Shown here in pieces: positions 8,569-16,450 of a stretch of 64,000 nt of DNA. Source of the stretch: Caldimonas mangrovi. Its GTDB lineage: Bacteria > Pseudomonadota > Gammaproteobacteria > Burkholderiales > Burkholderiaceae_C. Made by a program: the position numbers and the translations under genes. Each line of letters starts with the position of its first letter. Position 1 is the stretch's first letter. The DNA is taken from assembly GCF_023721835.1 (NCBI RefSeq), contig NZ_JAMKFE010000019.1, forward strand, positions 1 through 64,000. Direction: 5' to 3'. Below the pieces are notes generated by a model. That model saw nothing but the letters and a program-made list of their open reading frames with translations, had not been told where the DNA came from and made no database searches.

Positions 8569-8596
8569 GGTGTAGGACGTTCGCGCATGGGGTCAA
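8569..8596 (-). promoter_or_regulatory. Element promoter P5 (TTGACC-N16-TACACC)
   Basis: The -35 is at 8591-8596, the -10 at 8569-8574, with a 16-bp spacer and a 95-nt leader to TTG 8473. Confidence 0.75.
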
Positions 8597-8625
8597 GCTG
8601 CTGCTTCGAGTCCAGGCGGAGGAAA

Positions 8626-8653
8626 GGCGGGACCGTCATGCGACGGTCCCGCC
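8626..8653 (-). terminator. Terminator hairpin after family B copy 2
   Basis: GGCGGGACCGTC and GACGGTCCCGCC form a 12-bp stem, followed on the minus strand by TTTCC. Confidence 0.75.
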
Positions 8654-8752
8654 CTCCGTCCCGCCCTCAGCCGAGGACGGGCATGTCACGCTGCGGCAGA
8701 CCGAACCACCGGACGCGGCATGCCCTGGTCGGACTCGCTCGCTCTGAGGCTC

Positions 8753-9307
8753 CTACTTCTCCCGGTTACCCGGGAACAGCGTGGTCCAGGCGTTGGCGTG
8801 CCGCTCGTCAGGGAGCGACTCGTTGAACCTGACACCCTCGATACGATGCTCGCCCGAGCCGAACGCCTGCATCCGGTCTCGCCACTCCTGTGTGAACCAC
8901 CGCTGCGAAACTCCGTAGCAGTACAGGTAGGGCGAGTCGGGCTTGCCCGGCTCGCGGAACGTCGCGTACGGTACGACGAGCCCCACGATGGGTGCGTCCT
9001 GTCCATCGGCGAAGCGGAAGAACGCCAGCGGCAGAGCCCGCCCCTCGCGTTGGAGCAGCGAACTCAACCGGTCGCAGATGTCGCCGTAGATGTCGATGCA
9101 CGAGAGCAGGAAGTGCCCTCGCAGCGGCCCTTCCACGAACCTCACAGCAGCTTCCACGTCGCCCTCGTCGGGAACGGGAATGAAGCGGTACTCCAGGTGC
9201 TGCCCGAGCAGCATCCTCTGGTAGTCCTGCGGATCGCTGCTCGGCGGTGCCGGAAGCGCCTGCTGCGCGGGGCCCGGATCCGCCCCCTTGCGCCACCATC
9301 GTTTCAT
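8753..9307 (-). CDS. Family B protein, copy 2 (unknown function)
   Basis: A 184-residue paralogue of the genes at 8054 and 12596. The N-terminus is basic (MKRWWRKG), the middle (LRGHFLLSCIDIYGDICDRL) matches the corresponding segment of copy 3 (LTGYLILAAEDLSGAISLRL), and GLVVPY, YLYCYG and NESLP mark the conserved C-terminal core. ATG 9307 is preferred because GAAGGGAAAG lies about 9 nt upstream; an in-frame ATG at 9385 lacks such a site. No catalytic signature is visible. Confidence 0.8.
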   Translation of the reverse strand: MKRWWRKGADPGPAQQALPAPPSSDPQDYQRMLLGQHLEYRFIPVPDEGDVEAAVRFVEGPLRGHFLLSCIDIYGDICDRLSSLLQREGRALPLAFFRFADGQDAPIVGLVVPYATFREPGKPDSPYLYCYGVSQRWFTQEWRDRMQAFGSGEHRIEGVRFNESLPDERHANAWTTLFPGNREK

Positions 9308-9420
9308 CGTCGAACTTTCCCTTCTGCCAGGTGGCCTGTCGGCCACACCCTTTGGGTGCTGCGTCTGATGCAGCGTGGGGTCCATGTTTCAGCGAGTTGC
9401 CGGAACGTGGTCCCGTTGCG

Positions 9421-9448
9421 GCTATAGGGCAGCAACGGTGCTTGTCCA
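9421..9448 (-). promoter_or_regulatory. Element promoter P6 (TGGACA-N16-TATAGC)
   Basis: The -35 is at 9443-9448 (one mismatch to TTGACA), the -10 at 9421-9426, with a 16-bp spacer. The 113-nt leader can fold into several small hairpins. Confidence 0.65.
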
Positions 9449-9468
9449 CCTCGACGTCGAAATAGGAA

Positions 9469-9504
9469 GACCCCGGCAGCGTGCGCAAACACGCTGCCGG
9501 GGTC
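9469..9504 (-). terminator. Terminator hairpin after the G6PDH-like gene
   Basis: GACCCCGGCAGCGTG and CACGCTGCCGGGGTC form a perfect 15-bp stem with a 6-nt loop, followed on the minus strand by TTCC. Confidence 0.75.
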
Positions 9505-9565
9505 ATCGGTTCTGCGAGGGCCACCGCTTCCGAGCCAGGGGCTCAGGCGCGGCAACCGGTCTTGC

Positions 9566-10834
9566 TCAGACGCGGCGCGGCACGAAGTCGCTGGAGATCA
9601 TGCGTCCGGGGACGTACGGCTCCAGCGGCACGCAGCCCGACCGCCAGGCGTGCTGGACCGCGTCGTTCAGCTCCATCGCCCGAAGCGCCTCGTCCGGTGA
9701 GACGAAGTACTCCATGCGGTGGGCCGCCGCCGCCAGCAGCAGCAGGCCGTGGGTGCGGAGCGTGCCCCGCACCCTCTTCTGCAGGTCATGCTCGACCCAC
9801 TGCCCATCGGCCAGCCGCAGACGCACGACACCGCGGTTCTCCTGCATGCCCTTGCCCGCGCTGAAGATGCACGGGACGTCGGGCAGCCGGGGGTGATCGG
9901 ACGGCAGCGTCAGCCGCAGTGCGAACACAGTGTCCGCCTCGGAGCGGGGGTCGGCGCCCTCCTCCTGCCGGAAGCCCTCGTACTGGCCTCTGCGGGAATT
10001 GCGCGCCACCTCTTCGAGGGTGGGCACCGGCAGCGACTTGAGGAACAGCGCCCGCGCCGCCGGCAGCTCGGTCGCGTCGTCGCTGCGCTCGCACGCGATC
10101 GCCGACGCGACGTTGAGCAGATGGCTCGGGAACACGTCGCCGAACAGGCCGACGCCGTCGAAGTAGCGGTGCCGGCCGGTGACCAGCCGCTTCTCGTCCG
10201 TGATGACGTGCATCTCGGTGACGGACTGCAAGGTCGCTCCGAAGAACGGCCCGGACAGCTTGACCATCAGCTCGATCACACCGGGCTTGCCCCAGTAGTG
10301 GTCGAGCAGCAAGAAGCGATTGCCGAACAGCCGGCGCGCGTGCGACACGAGCCGCCGAGCCCGGGTCAGATCCTTCGCCGGCGGCTTCTCGATGATGACG
10401 ATCGTGTCGTCGGGGAAGTGCGCGTGGATCCCCGACAGGGCGTCCCAGTAGTGCTCCGGCGCGGTGGAGAGCCAGACCACGATCTGGTTCTCGTCGCGTC
10501 GGGTGCACAGGCTGCCCAGCTCCTGGTAGGAGCCGTCCAGCGCGTTGGGGTCGAGCGTGACGTACTGCGCGTTCAGGCGGCTCGCCGCGCCGCCCTGCTC
10601 GTCGCCCAGCGATTCGACGTACTGCTTGCTGTTCATCGGCTTGACGTCCGCCGCGATCTCCCACGAACCCGGGGACATCGCGCGGCCGCTCCTCAGCCCG
10701 GCGAGGACCGGGCGCACGCCGGGGCCGATGTTGCGGCGGGCGTTGTCGCCGTCGCCGCCGATCGTCACCAGCGTGATCGGTCGGTCGACCGTCGGCCGGG
10801 TATACCAAAGGGGTGCGTGTCCGATGTGAGACAC
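9566..10834 (-). CDS. Divergent glucose-6-phosphate dehydrogenase-like protein
   Basis: A 422-residue protein with the block order of glucose-6-phosphate dehydrogenase: a dinucleotide-binding start (GGDGDNARRNIGP, compare GATGDLARRKLLP), WLSTAPEHYWDAL, IIEKPPAKDL (compare EKPFGKDL), LLDHYWGKPG (compare RIDHYLGKE) and YFDGVGLFGDVFPSHLLN (compare the catalytic NHLLQ segment). The key His, Asp and Lys of the substrate site are kept, but overall similarity is low and it is shorter than the usual 480-500 residues. The likely start is the second GTG (10834), 5 nt after GGAGAGGAGG; GTG 10837 and 10864 are alternatives. NAD(P)-linked oxidation of a sugar phosphate is possible but unproven. Confidence 0.75.
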   Translation of the reverse strand: MSHIGHAPLWYTRPTVDRPITLVTIGGDGDNARRNIGPGVRPVLAGLRSGRAMSPGSWEIAADVKPMNSKQYVESLGDEQGGAASRLNAQYVTLDPNALDGSYQELGSLCTRRDENQIVVWLSTAPEHYWDALSGIHAHFPDDTIVIIEKPPAKDLTRARRLVSHARRLFGNRFLLLDHYWGKPGVIELMVKLSGPFFGATLQSVTEMHVITDEKRLVTGRHRYFDGVGLFGDVFPSHLLNVASAIACERSDDATELPAARALFLKSLPVPTLEEVARNSRRGQYEGFRQEEGADPRSEADTVFALRLTLPSDHPRLPDVPCIFSAGKGMQENRGVVRLRLADGQWVEHDLQKRVRGTLRTHGLLLLAAAAHRMEYFVSPDEALRAMELNDAVQHAWRSGCVPLEPYVPGRMISSDFVPRRV

Positions 10835-10986
10835 CACCGCCTCCTCTCCTGTGTCGGTCAGCACGGGCGCCTTGCCCGTGCCTTGTGCCGCTTCGCGTCG
10901 CGAAGCGCCTGCTGCAATGACCCAGAACCCTGCAACGCAGGGTTCCTATGTCCCGGGTGGGAAGGGCCCTGCATGGCAGTCGCACG

Positions 10987-11014
10987 GGTGTAGGGCGCGG
11001 CACCGGGGCGTCAA
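10987..11014 (-). promoter_or_regulatory. Element promoter P7 (TTGACG-N16-TACACC)
   Basis: The -35 is at 11009-11014, the -10 at 10987-10992, with a 16-bp spacer. The 152-nt leader carries hairpins AACCCTGCGTTGCAGGGTT and CGCTTCGCGACGCGAAGCG. It is back-to-back with P8. Confidence 0.75.
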
Positions 11015-11026
11015 GGCCGGCGTCGA

Positions 11027-11054
11027 TTGACAGGGCGGGCCCGCGTCCTATACC
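11027..11054 (+). promoter_or_regulatory. Element promoter P8 (TTGACA-N16-TATACC)
   Basis: The -35 is at 11027-11032, the -10 at 11049-11054, with a 16-bp spacer and an 87-nt leader to GTG 11142. It is divergent from P7 with 12 bp between the two -35 boxes. Confidence 0.8.
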
Positions 11055-11141
11055 TGCGTCGCACGCGGTCCGCCTCCACGGTGGAGACGGATCACGCGCC
11101 AGAGATGCAAGTCACTACGACACGGAGGAGGTGTTTCTGCC

Positions 11142-12263
11142 GTGGCAGAGACTCCAGTACCACGAAATTTGGGCCGGGCCGACAGCCTGGTCCTGATCGG
11201 CCTGTTCATCATCCTGGGCGGCGCCGTCGCGCAGGCGGTCAACACCGTCGGCGTCGGTGAGGTCCGGGAGGCCATGGACCTGGAAGGGGCGAGCACACTG
11301 CAGACCTTCATCCAGGCCCTGGTCCTGCCGCTGACGATCGCGTTCGGCACCACCCTGGCCGGGTCCGGCCTCATCCTGCGCCACGCCATCCGGCATGGCT
11401 GGGTCGAGCGGCTCCGGTTCAAGGCGGCGCCGGGCAGCCGGGCGCTGCACCGCGCCCGGCTGGCGGTCGGCTACACGGCCACGGCGCTCATCTTCGGCGG
11501 CATCGTGCTGCTCACGCAGCAGAAGGAGCCGGTGGGGATGGCCACCCTGGCCGCCAACACCCCGGGCTTCGTCACGGCGATCCTGATGGCCGGCAAGGCC
11601 TACCTGGAACGTCGAAGGGAGCCGGACGCGTCGAAGATGGCCCAGCGCCGGCTCACGCTGCGCGAAGCCCTGGTCAACGCGATTCCGGCACCCGTCGGGC
11701 TCGCAGGCGTGGTCGTCGCGGCGGTCTACGGCCAGCCGGTCGGCACTGTGCTGACGGCGCTGGTGGCGCTGGCCGGCGGCTGGTTCCTCCTGGGGATCCT
11801 GCCGTTGATCCAGCGTTCGTTGCAGGAGCGCGAGACGGCCGTCGTCGGCGTCGCCGAAGGACGGTCGCCGCGCCTGCCTGCGGCGATGGTGACGGTCAAG
11901 ATCACGTTCCGGTTCGCGGCCGGCGGCTTCGCGATCAGCGCTACGGGGCTGCTCGCGTCGGTCGTCGCGTACGGCTGGCCGAAGGTGTTCATCGTGTCGC
12001 TGTTGATCGGCGCGGCCATCCTCGGCGCGTCGTACCCGGCATCGCAGGCGCTCATCCAGTCCGCCAACGGGCTGGGCGCGCCGGCGCTCAACGGTCCCAT
12101 CATGTACCTCGCGGTACCGGTCGGCTACCTGCTCGACCCGCTGCGCGGGCTGCCGGGATTCAACGCCGAGCGGGGCTGGGGTACTTCGCTGATCGTGGTC
12201 GCCGCGCTCGCCGCCATGTTCATCGCATGGCAGCGGCTGCGGCGTTCGCGGGCCCAGGGCTGA
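11142..12263 (+). CDS. Polytopic inner-membrane protein (unknown function)
   Basis: A 373-residue protein with about nine to ten hydrophobic helices separated by short basic loops (for example RHGWVERLRFK and RRREPDASK), ending in a basic tail. The size and helix count fit a small-molecule transporter, perhaps of the drug/metabolite type, but no family signature is recognised. GTG 11142 follows GGAGGAGGTG at suitable spacing. It is the only clearly polytopic protein among the satellite genes and has its own promoter and terminator. Confidence 0.8.
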   Translation: MAETPVPRNLGRADSLVLIGLFIILGGAVAQAVNTVGVGEVREAMDLEGASTLQTFIQALVLPLTIAFGTTLAGSGLILRHAIRHGWVERLRFKAAPGSRALHRARLAVGYTATALIFGGIVLLTQQKEPVGMATLAANTPGFVTAILMAGKAYLERRREPDASKMAQRRLTLREALVNAIPAPVGLAGVVVAAVYGQPVGTVLTALVALAGGWFLLGILPLIQRSLQERETAVVGVAEGRSPRLPAAMVTVKITFRFAAGGFAISATGLLASVVAYGWPKVFIVSLLIGAAILGASYPASQALIQSANGLGAPALNGPIMYLAVPVGYLLDPLRGLPGFNAERGWGTSLIVVAALAAMFIAWQRLRRSRAQG

Positions 12264-12293
12264 CATCCCGGCCCGTACGGGCCATCTCTGTCG

Positions 12294-12319
12294 GGCGCGG
12301 CGGTCTTGCGACCGCCGCG
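12294..12319 (+). terminator. Intrinsic terminator after the membrane protein
   Basis: GCGCGGCGGTC and GACCGCCGCGC form an 11-bp stem with a TTGC loop followed by TCTCCTTT. The rest of 12264-12595 holds only this hairpin and the opposing one at 12451-12482. Confidence 0.85.
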
Positions 12320-12450
12320 CTCTCCTTTGCGAGGTGCAAGCAGCCGCGCACCGCGGCATGACCGCTTTCCCCCTCGCCCGACCCCGAGACGCGTGTTTGT
12401 TCCGTCGAGATATCCGGCTGGACCCCGTCTGCGCGCCATGCGCAGGAAGA

Positions 12451-12482
12451 AAGGCGGAGTCGTTTCGCAACGACTCCGCCTT
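12451..12482 (-). terminator. Terminator hairpin after family B copy 3
   Basis: AAGGCGGAGTCGTT and AACGACTCCGCCTT form a perfect 14-bp stem with a TCGC loop; CTTTC follows on the minus strand. Confidence 0.8.
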
Positions 12483-12595
12483 CCACCGCATCGCCCGGCC
12501 TCAGCGGAGGCCAGGCTTCATCGCGAACCGCCGAACGACGGATCGGTGGTCAGCGCGGCCCTGACGGTCCTGCCAGCCCCTGCGATGACTTCACG

Positions 12596-13129
12596 TCACG
12601 CAGGCGTTACCGGATGGAATTGCGACCAGACGTTCGCGTCCATCCCGCCCGGCAGGATCTGGTTCATCACCGGCGTACGGGCGATGCCCGGGTAGCTGGC
12701 GGCGAACTCGGCGTGCAGCGCCTTCACCTTGTCCAAGTGGACGTTCGGCGTGCCGTAGTAGTAGAGCTTGGGCTCTTCATCTCCGGCTACGGCGAACGGC
12801 ACGGCAAGACCGACCGTGTACCACCCGTCGCCGAGGAGTTCGTCCCCGTCTTCAGGGTGCTGCGGGTCGCGCGCCTGGAGGAAACCGACCGGGCTGACCG
12901 CGGCGTAGAGGCTCAGGTGCTCCTGCAGTCGCAGGCTGATCGCACCCGACAGGTCCTCTGCCGCCAGGATCAGGTATCCGGTCAGGACGTCCTGCGCGAA
13001 CAGCAGCGCTTCCTGGGTCCGTTCGCCGGACACAGGCGGCACCACCAGTTCGTGCCGAACCTCCTTGAGCCGAACAGCGCCCATCTGGCGCTGCAGGCCC
13101 AGGCTTTCGCCAGGGACTCGTCTTTCCAT
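12596..13129 (-). CDS. Family B protein, copy 3 (unknown function)
   Basis: A 177-residue paralogue of the genes at 8054 and 8753. It keeps GLAVPF, LYYYG, the Tyr-Pro pair before the end (SYPGI) and NQILP, and like copy 2 has a helical middle (AEDLSGAISLRLQEHL). ATG 13129 has GAAAGGTGG 10 nt upstream. Soluble, without recognisable catalytic residues. It is transcribed divergently from the HD-domain gene with two element promoters back-to-back between them. Confidence 0.8.
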   Translation of the reverse strand: MERRVPGESLGLQRQMGAVRLKEVRHELVVPPVSGERTQEALLFAQDVLTGYLILAAEDLSGAISLRLQEHLSLYAAVSPVGFLQARDPQHPEDGDELLGDGWYTVGLAVPFAVAGDEEPKLYYYGTPNVHLDKVKALHAEFAASYPGIARTPVMNQILPGGMDANVWSQFHPVTPA

Positions 13130-13243
13130 TGCGTGGGTTCCACCTTTCTGTAGACGGCGCGATCGGAGACCGCGCCGTGGATCGGACCTTTCGATTCACG
13201 AGGCAGCACGCAGCGGGGAATCCCGTGCAAGCCACCGCCGGTG

Positions 13244-13271
13244 GTTGTAGGCGCCGGCACCTCGTTGTCAA
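13244..13271 (-). promoter_or_regulatory. Element promoter P9 (TTGACA-N16-TACAAC)
   Basis: The -35 is at 13266-13271, the -10 at 13244-13249, with a 16-bp spacer and a 114-nt leader. Confidence 0.75.
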
Positions 13272-13286
13272 CGGCTGCGTGTGCCC

Positions 13287-13314
13287 TTGACAGCGTCGCC
13301 TCCAGCGCTAGACC
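13287..13314 (+). promoter_or_regulatory. Element promoter P10 (TTGACA-N16-TAGACC)
   Basis: The -35 is at 13287-13292, the -10 at 13309-13314, with a 16-bp spacer and a 78-nt leader. It is divergent from P9, repeating the P7/P8 arrangement. Confidence 0.75.
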
Positions 13315-13392
13315 CCCTGCTGCTCCCGGGAAGTCCCGCGAGCAGTTTCCGTCCATCGAAGGACGCAATCGGTTTGGCACCGCTTCGGCGAA

Positions 13393-14190
13393 GTGCCCAG
13401 CAAAGAAAGAAGCATCCTCTTGCAGTTAGCCGCGTTGAAAAACGCCATCGAAGAGCTTCTTCCGCAGGCTCAGCAGTCCCTGGAGGACCGGTTCGGCACG
13501 GTCGACCGGTTTGTCCAGTGCTATGCGTACCACAACGCCAGCCATGGGCGCGACGTGGGCGAGGCAGCCGCCTCGCTCGCCGAACGCCTGGTGGAGGCGG
13601 GCCGGGTCCGCCCGGAAACCGTCCCTCTGGCGCGGTACGCAGGCTGGATGCACGACCAGGTGCAGGGCAAGGGCCACGAGCGCTTGAGTGCGTTACTGGC
13701 CGTCGCCAACCTGCGCGACCGTGGGGTCCCGTCACGGCACGTCGAGGCGGTGAGGTCGATGATTCTCGCCACTCGCGTGCAGGGCGTCGACACCGAGACG
13801 TATCGCATCCTGCAATCTGCCGATCCCGACGACCTCGGGCAGGCGCTCCTCGCGGACGCCGACCTGTCGTCGCTCGGCATGCACAAGGGGCCGCTGCTGA
13901 CCCTGCTGCTACACCTCGAGCAGCAGGGGCTGGGCGGGAAGGTTCTTCTGCCCTCACCGTCCGACGGTGCGGGCGTCGAGCCGGACCGTGACGCCACCGT
14001 GCAGTACCTCACCTTCCAGGTGAACCTGTATGACCGGCACCGGTATCTGCTGGAAACGAGCCGATCCCTGTTCCCCCACCAGGAGTCGAACAGGGACTGG
14101 ACCGCACGAATGCTGGAGCGATACCAGACCGACCGCATCACCTACTCGATGATGCTCAGGGCCGCGCGAATGCGTGCGGCTGAGAGCTGA
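13393..14190 (+). CDS. HD-type metal-dependent phosphohydrolase
   Basis: A 265-residue predicted cytosolic protein with an HD-superfamily pattern: YHNASHGRDV (His47, His51), GWMHDQ (His87-Asp88), then GKGHERLSA (His95-Glu96) and a later Asp in LLADADLSSLG, matching the spacing of 'YHN..H...V' HD hydrolases. These metal ligands suggest hydrolysis of a nucleotide or other phosphoester; the substrate is unknown. GTG 13393 is used because it fits the leader length of neighbouring genes, but its ribosome site is weak; TTG 13420 is an alternative. Confidence 0.8.
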   Translation: MPSKERSILLQLAALKNAIEELLPQAQQSLEDRFGTVDRFVQCYAYHNASHGRDVGEAAASLAERLVEAGRVRPETVPLARYAGWMHDQVQGKGHERLSALLAVANLRDRGVPSRHVEAVRSMILATRVQGVDTETYRILQSADPDDLGQALLADADLSSLGMHKGPLLTLLLHLEQQGLGGKVLLPSPSDGAGVEPDRDATVQYLTFQVNLYDRHRYLLETSRSLFPHQESNRDWTARMLERYQTDRITYSMMLRAARMRAAES

Positions 14191-14202
14191 CGGAGCCCGG
14201 AC

Positions 14203-14233
14203 GGGGAGTCGACGTGCGATGCGTCGACTCCCC
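14203..14233 (+). terminator. Intrinsic terminator after the HD protein
   Basis: GGGGAGTCGACG and CGTCGACTCCCC form a perfect 12-bp stem, followed by TTCCGTCCTT. Confidence 0.8.
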
Positions 14234-14287
14234 TTCCGTCCTTCCTGCCGTCCTCAGTGCGGCGACCCGCCGCACCGGCTGCGCCGC

Positions 14288-14303
14288 GTGCGAGAAGCCG
14301 CAC
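14288..14303. promoter_or_regulatory. Candidate enhancer site GTGCG-N6-CGCAC
   Basis: GTGCG-AGAAGC-CGCAC ends about 115 bp upstream of the sigma-54 promoter at 14417 and matches the arms and spacing of the repeat at 2066-2083. Distance and symmetry fit an upstream activator site. Confidence 0.55.
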
Positions 14304-14416
14304 ACCGATGCTTTGCTGCAGGACCGCCCCCCGGCGGCCACTCACCACTCCCAAGTTCTTGATTCGTCTCGCGATTTTCGTTGTGCCGCGACGCAGCCGC
14401 GCCGCTCCGCAGCCGG

Positions 14417-14431
14417 TGGCACCGTCATTGC
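14417..14431 (+). promoter_or_regulatory. Sigma-54 (-24/-12) promoter of the type IV secretion operon
   Basis: TGGCACCGTCATTGC has GG (14418-14419) and GC (14430-14431) exactly 10 bp apart. It lies 90 bp before virB8 with no other gene between. Confidence 0.85.
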
Positions 14432-14520
14432 GTAGATCGCCACGACCTGGCCCCGCCGTGTCGCGCCCTCGGGCGTGCCGGGCGCGGCTGCCGCCGCCGA
14501 GCAACCTGCGAAAGCCCCCG

Positions 14521-15387
14521 ATGTCCCTGTTGACCAAGTCCAGCGCCAGCGATGCCGCCACGCAAGCGATCAGCGCCTTGCGCCGCGCCGCCAACAAAGG
14601 CAAGGCCGCGCCCACCGGGACCTCGCTGAACGGCGACGAAGGCATGGTGCCCGAGGCCGTCATCAAGAAAGTGCGCGCCCATTCGCGCTACGACGTGATG
14701 GCGGCGGTGACGGCGGACCGTGCGCGCTGGTTCATGGCCTTCATGATGCTGGGCTGCATCACGATGCTGGCCGCGTTCGGCTGGTATGCCGCCGACGCTC
14801 GCTTCGCCAACAACGTGCGCGTGGCGTGGGTCAAGCTCGACCCGTCGGGCGCCTACACGGTCGAATTCGCCGACCAGGTGCGGCCGGCCGAGTTCTTCCA
14901 GGCCACGCTGGAATCCAAGCTCAGCGAGTTCGTGCAGAAGCGCTACCGCAAGAGCGCCGCCACGATCACCAACGACTACATGTTCGTCGGCTACTTCCTG
15001 TCGCCGCAGCTGGCAGCACAGTTCCTCGGCAAGGAAGACTACAACGCCGCGCGCGTGGCCGCCGAGCTGATCGAATGCAAGAGGCGCTGCCTGGAGCGCG
15101 AGGTGAAGGTGCGCGTGGTGCAGCACCGCACGCGCACGCCGCTGCGCATTCCCGAGCGCAGCGACTCGGTGCTGTACGACAGCATGGTGTTCACCACCTT
15201 CACCGAGCGCAAGCCCGACGGCTCGATCGCCGACCGGCGCAACGCCATCGTGCAGATCAGCTGGCGCATCAAGGGCAAGGACGAGATCGCGGCCAACAAG
15301 GCAGCGCTCGTGGCCAACCCGCTCGGGTTGGAAATCCTCTCTCTCGACCTCAAGGAAGACCCGACCCCGGTGTCGATGGAAGACTGA
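14521..15387 (+). CDS. virB8: Type IV secretion inner-membrane protein VirB8
   Basis: A 288-residue bitopic protein: a cytoplasmic N-terminus of about 68 residues, one membrane helix (about 70-90, FMAFMMLGCITMLAAFGWYA) and a periplasmic domain. Order next to virB9-virB10 and the topology identify it as VirB8, which nucleates the secretion complex at the inner membrane. The ribosome site is poor. First gene after the sigma-54 promoter; 58 bp separate it from virB9. Confidence 0.85.
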   Translation: MSLLTKSSASDAATQAISALRRAANKGKAAPTGTSLNGDEGMVPEAVIKKVRAHSRYDVMAAVTADRARWFMAFMMLGCITMLAAFGWYAADARFANNVRVAWVKLDPSGAYTVEFADQVRPAEFFQATLESKLSEFVQKRYRKSAATITNDYMFVGYFLSPQLAAQFLGKEDYNAARVAAELIECKRRCLEREVKVRVVQHRTRTPLRIPERSDSVLYDSMVFTTFTERKPDGSIADRRNAIVQISWRIKGKDEIAANKAALVANPLGLEILSLDLKEDPTPVSMED

Positions 15388-15445
15388 GCGACACACAAGG
15401 CAATGCGACCCGGCCTGCGGGCCATCGATGGAGTCATAGATCTCG

Positions 15446-16450
15446 ATGAAAACCTCTACGCTGACGACCGCTGCACGCACCCGGAGGGACCGCGCAGCCA
15501 CCGCCCTGCTCGCCACGCTGCTGGCGCTGCCGGCCGCCCATGCCCAGCAGGTGCCGTTCGACGAGAACCCGCCGCCGGCGGGGGGCGTCGACCTGCAGAT
15601 GGTGCCCGCCCCGCGCAACAGCGCAAAAGCCCAACCGGTGAGGGTGGCGCGCGCGCAGACCGTGCAGGCGCGCGCCGTCAACCAGGCGCGCGAGCGTGAG
15701 CCGGCGCTCAGCTGCCGCAACATCGAATGGAAGCCGGGCGACATCATCCGGCTGCAGGCCCAGCCGTACAAGCAGATCCACGTCGCCCTGCCCGAGAACG
15801 GCATCGACGTGATCATGGGCGACAAGGAGCTGTGGGCGCTGGACTGGATCAACAACCGCATCTTCATCAAGCCCACCAGCCGCTCCACCGAAGCGCGCTC
15901 GACGACCATCTCCGCGATCGGCCAGAGCGGCAACGCGTACGAATTCCTGGTCACCCGGGTGCCTGAGAACCTGGAGATCTCGCACTGCGTGTACATCAAC
16001 GGCGAAGGCGGTGGCCTCATCTCGCGCAATGCCTGGGCCAAGGCCGCGCAGTATTCGCCCGAGGGCACGGCCGCGATGTCGCGCGAGCTGGCCAGCCTGC
16101 GCGAGCGCAATGCCAACCTCGACCGCCAGTTGCGCGAGAACCTGAAGGCGTACCGCAAGAAGCTGTACAGCCAGTACACCTGGGAGACCGGGGCTTTCTC
16201 GCGTTGGAACGGCGGCGAGGTCGAATCGGTATACGACGACGGACGCTTCACCTTCGTGCGCATGAAGTCCGGCTCTCAGGGGTTGCTGACCATCATGGCC
16301 GAGATCGACGGCCGTGCCATGCTGCTCGAGTACGGCTACGACGGACCGACGCGCACCTACCAGATCAGCGGCATCTTCCCGAAGTTCACACTGCGTGCGG
16401 GTGAGCAGACGATGACGATCATGCGCGCGCAGGAAGGGAGCGGCTCATGA
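15446..16450 (+). CDS. virB9: Type IV secretion core protein VirB9
   Basis: A 334-residue periplasmic protein with a signal peptide ending LPAAHAQ, a VirB9 N-terminal beta domain (IEWKPGDIIRL, GDKELWALDW, NRIFIKPT) and a C-terminal beta domain (RFTFVRM..., PKFTLRAG) joined by a charged helical stretch (about 210-245). VirB9 forms the outer-membrane core complex with VirB7 and VirB10. Its stop overlaps the virB10 start (ATGA). Confidence 0.9.
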   Translation: MKTSTLTTAARTRRDRAATALLATLLALPAAHAQQVPFDENPPPAGGVDLQMVPAPRNSAKAQPVRVARAQTVQARAVNQAREREPALSCRNIEWKPGDIIRLQAQPYKQIHVALPENGIDVIMGDKELWALDWINNRIFIKPTSRSTEARSTTISAIGQSGNAYEFLVTRVPENLEISHCVYINGEGGGLISRNAWAKAAQYSPEGTAAMSRELASLRERNANLDRQLRENLKAYRKKLYSQYTWETGAFSRWNGGEVESVYDDGRFTFVRMKSGSQGLLTIMAEIDGRAMLLEYGYDGPTRTYQISGIFPKFTLRAGEQTMTIMRAQEGSGS

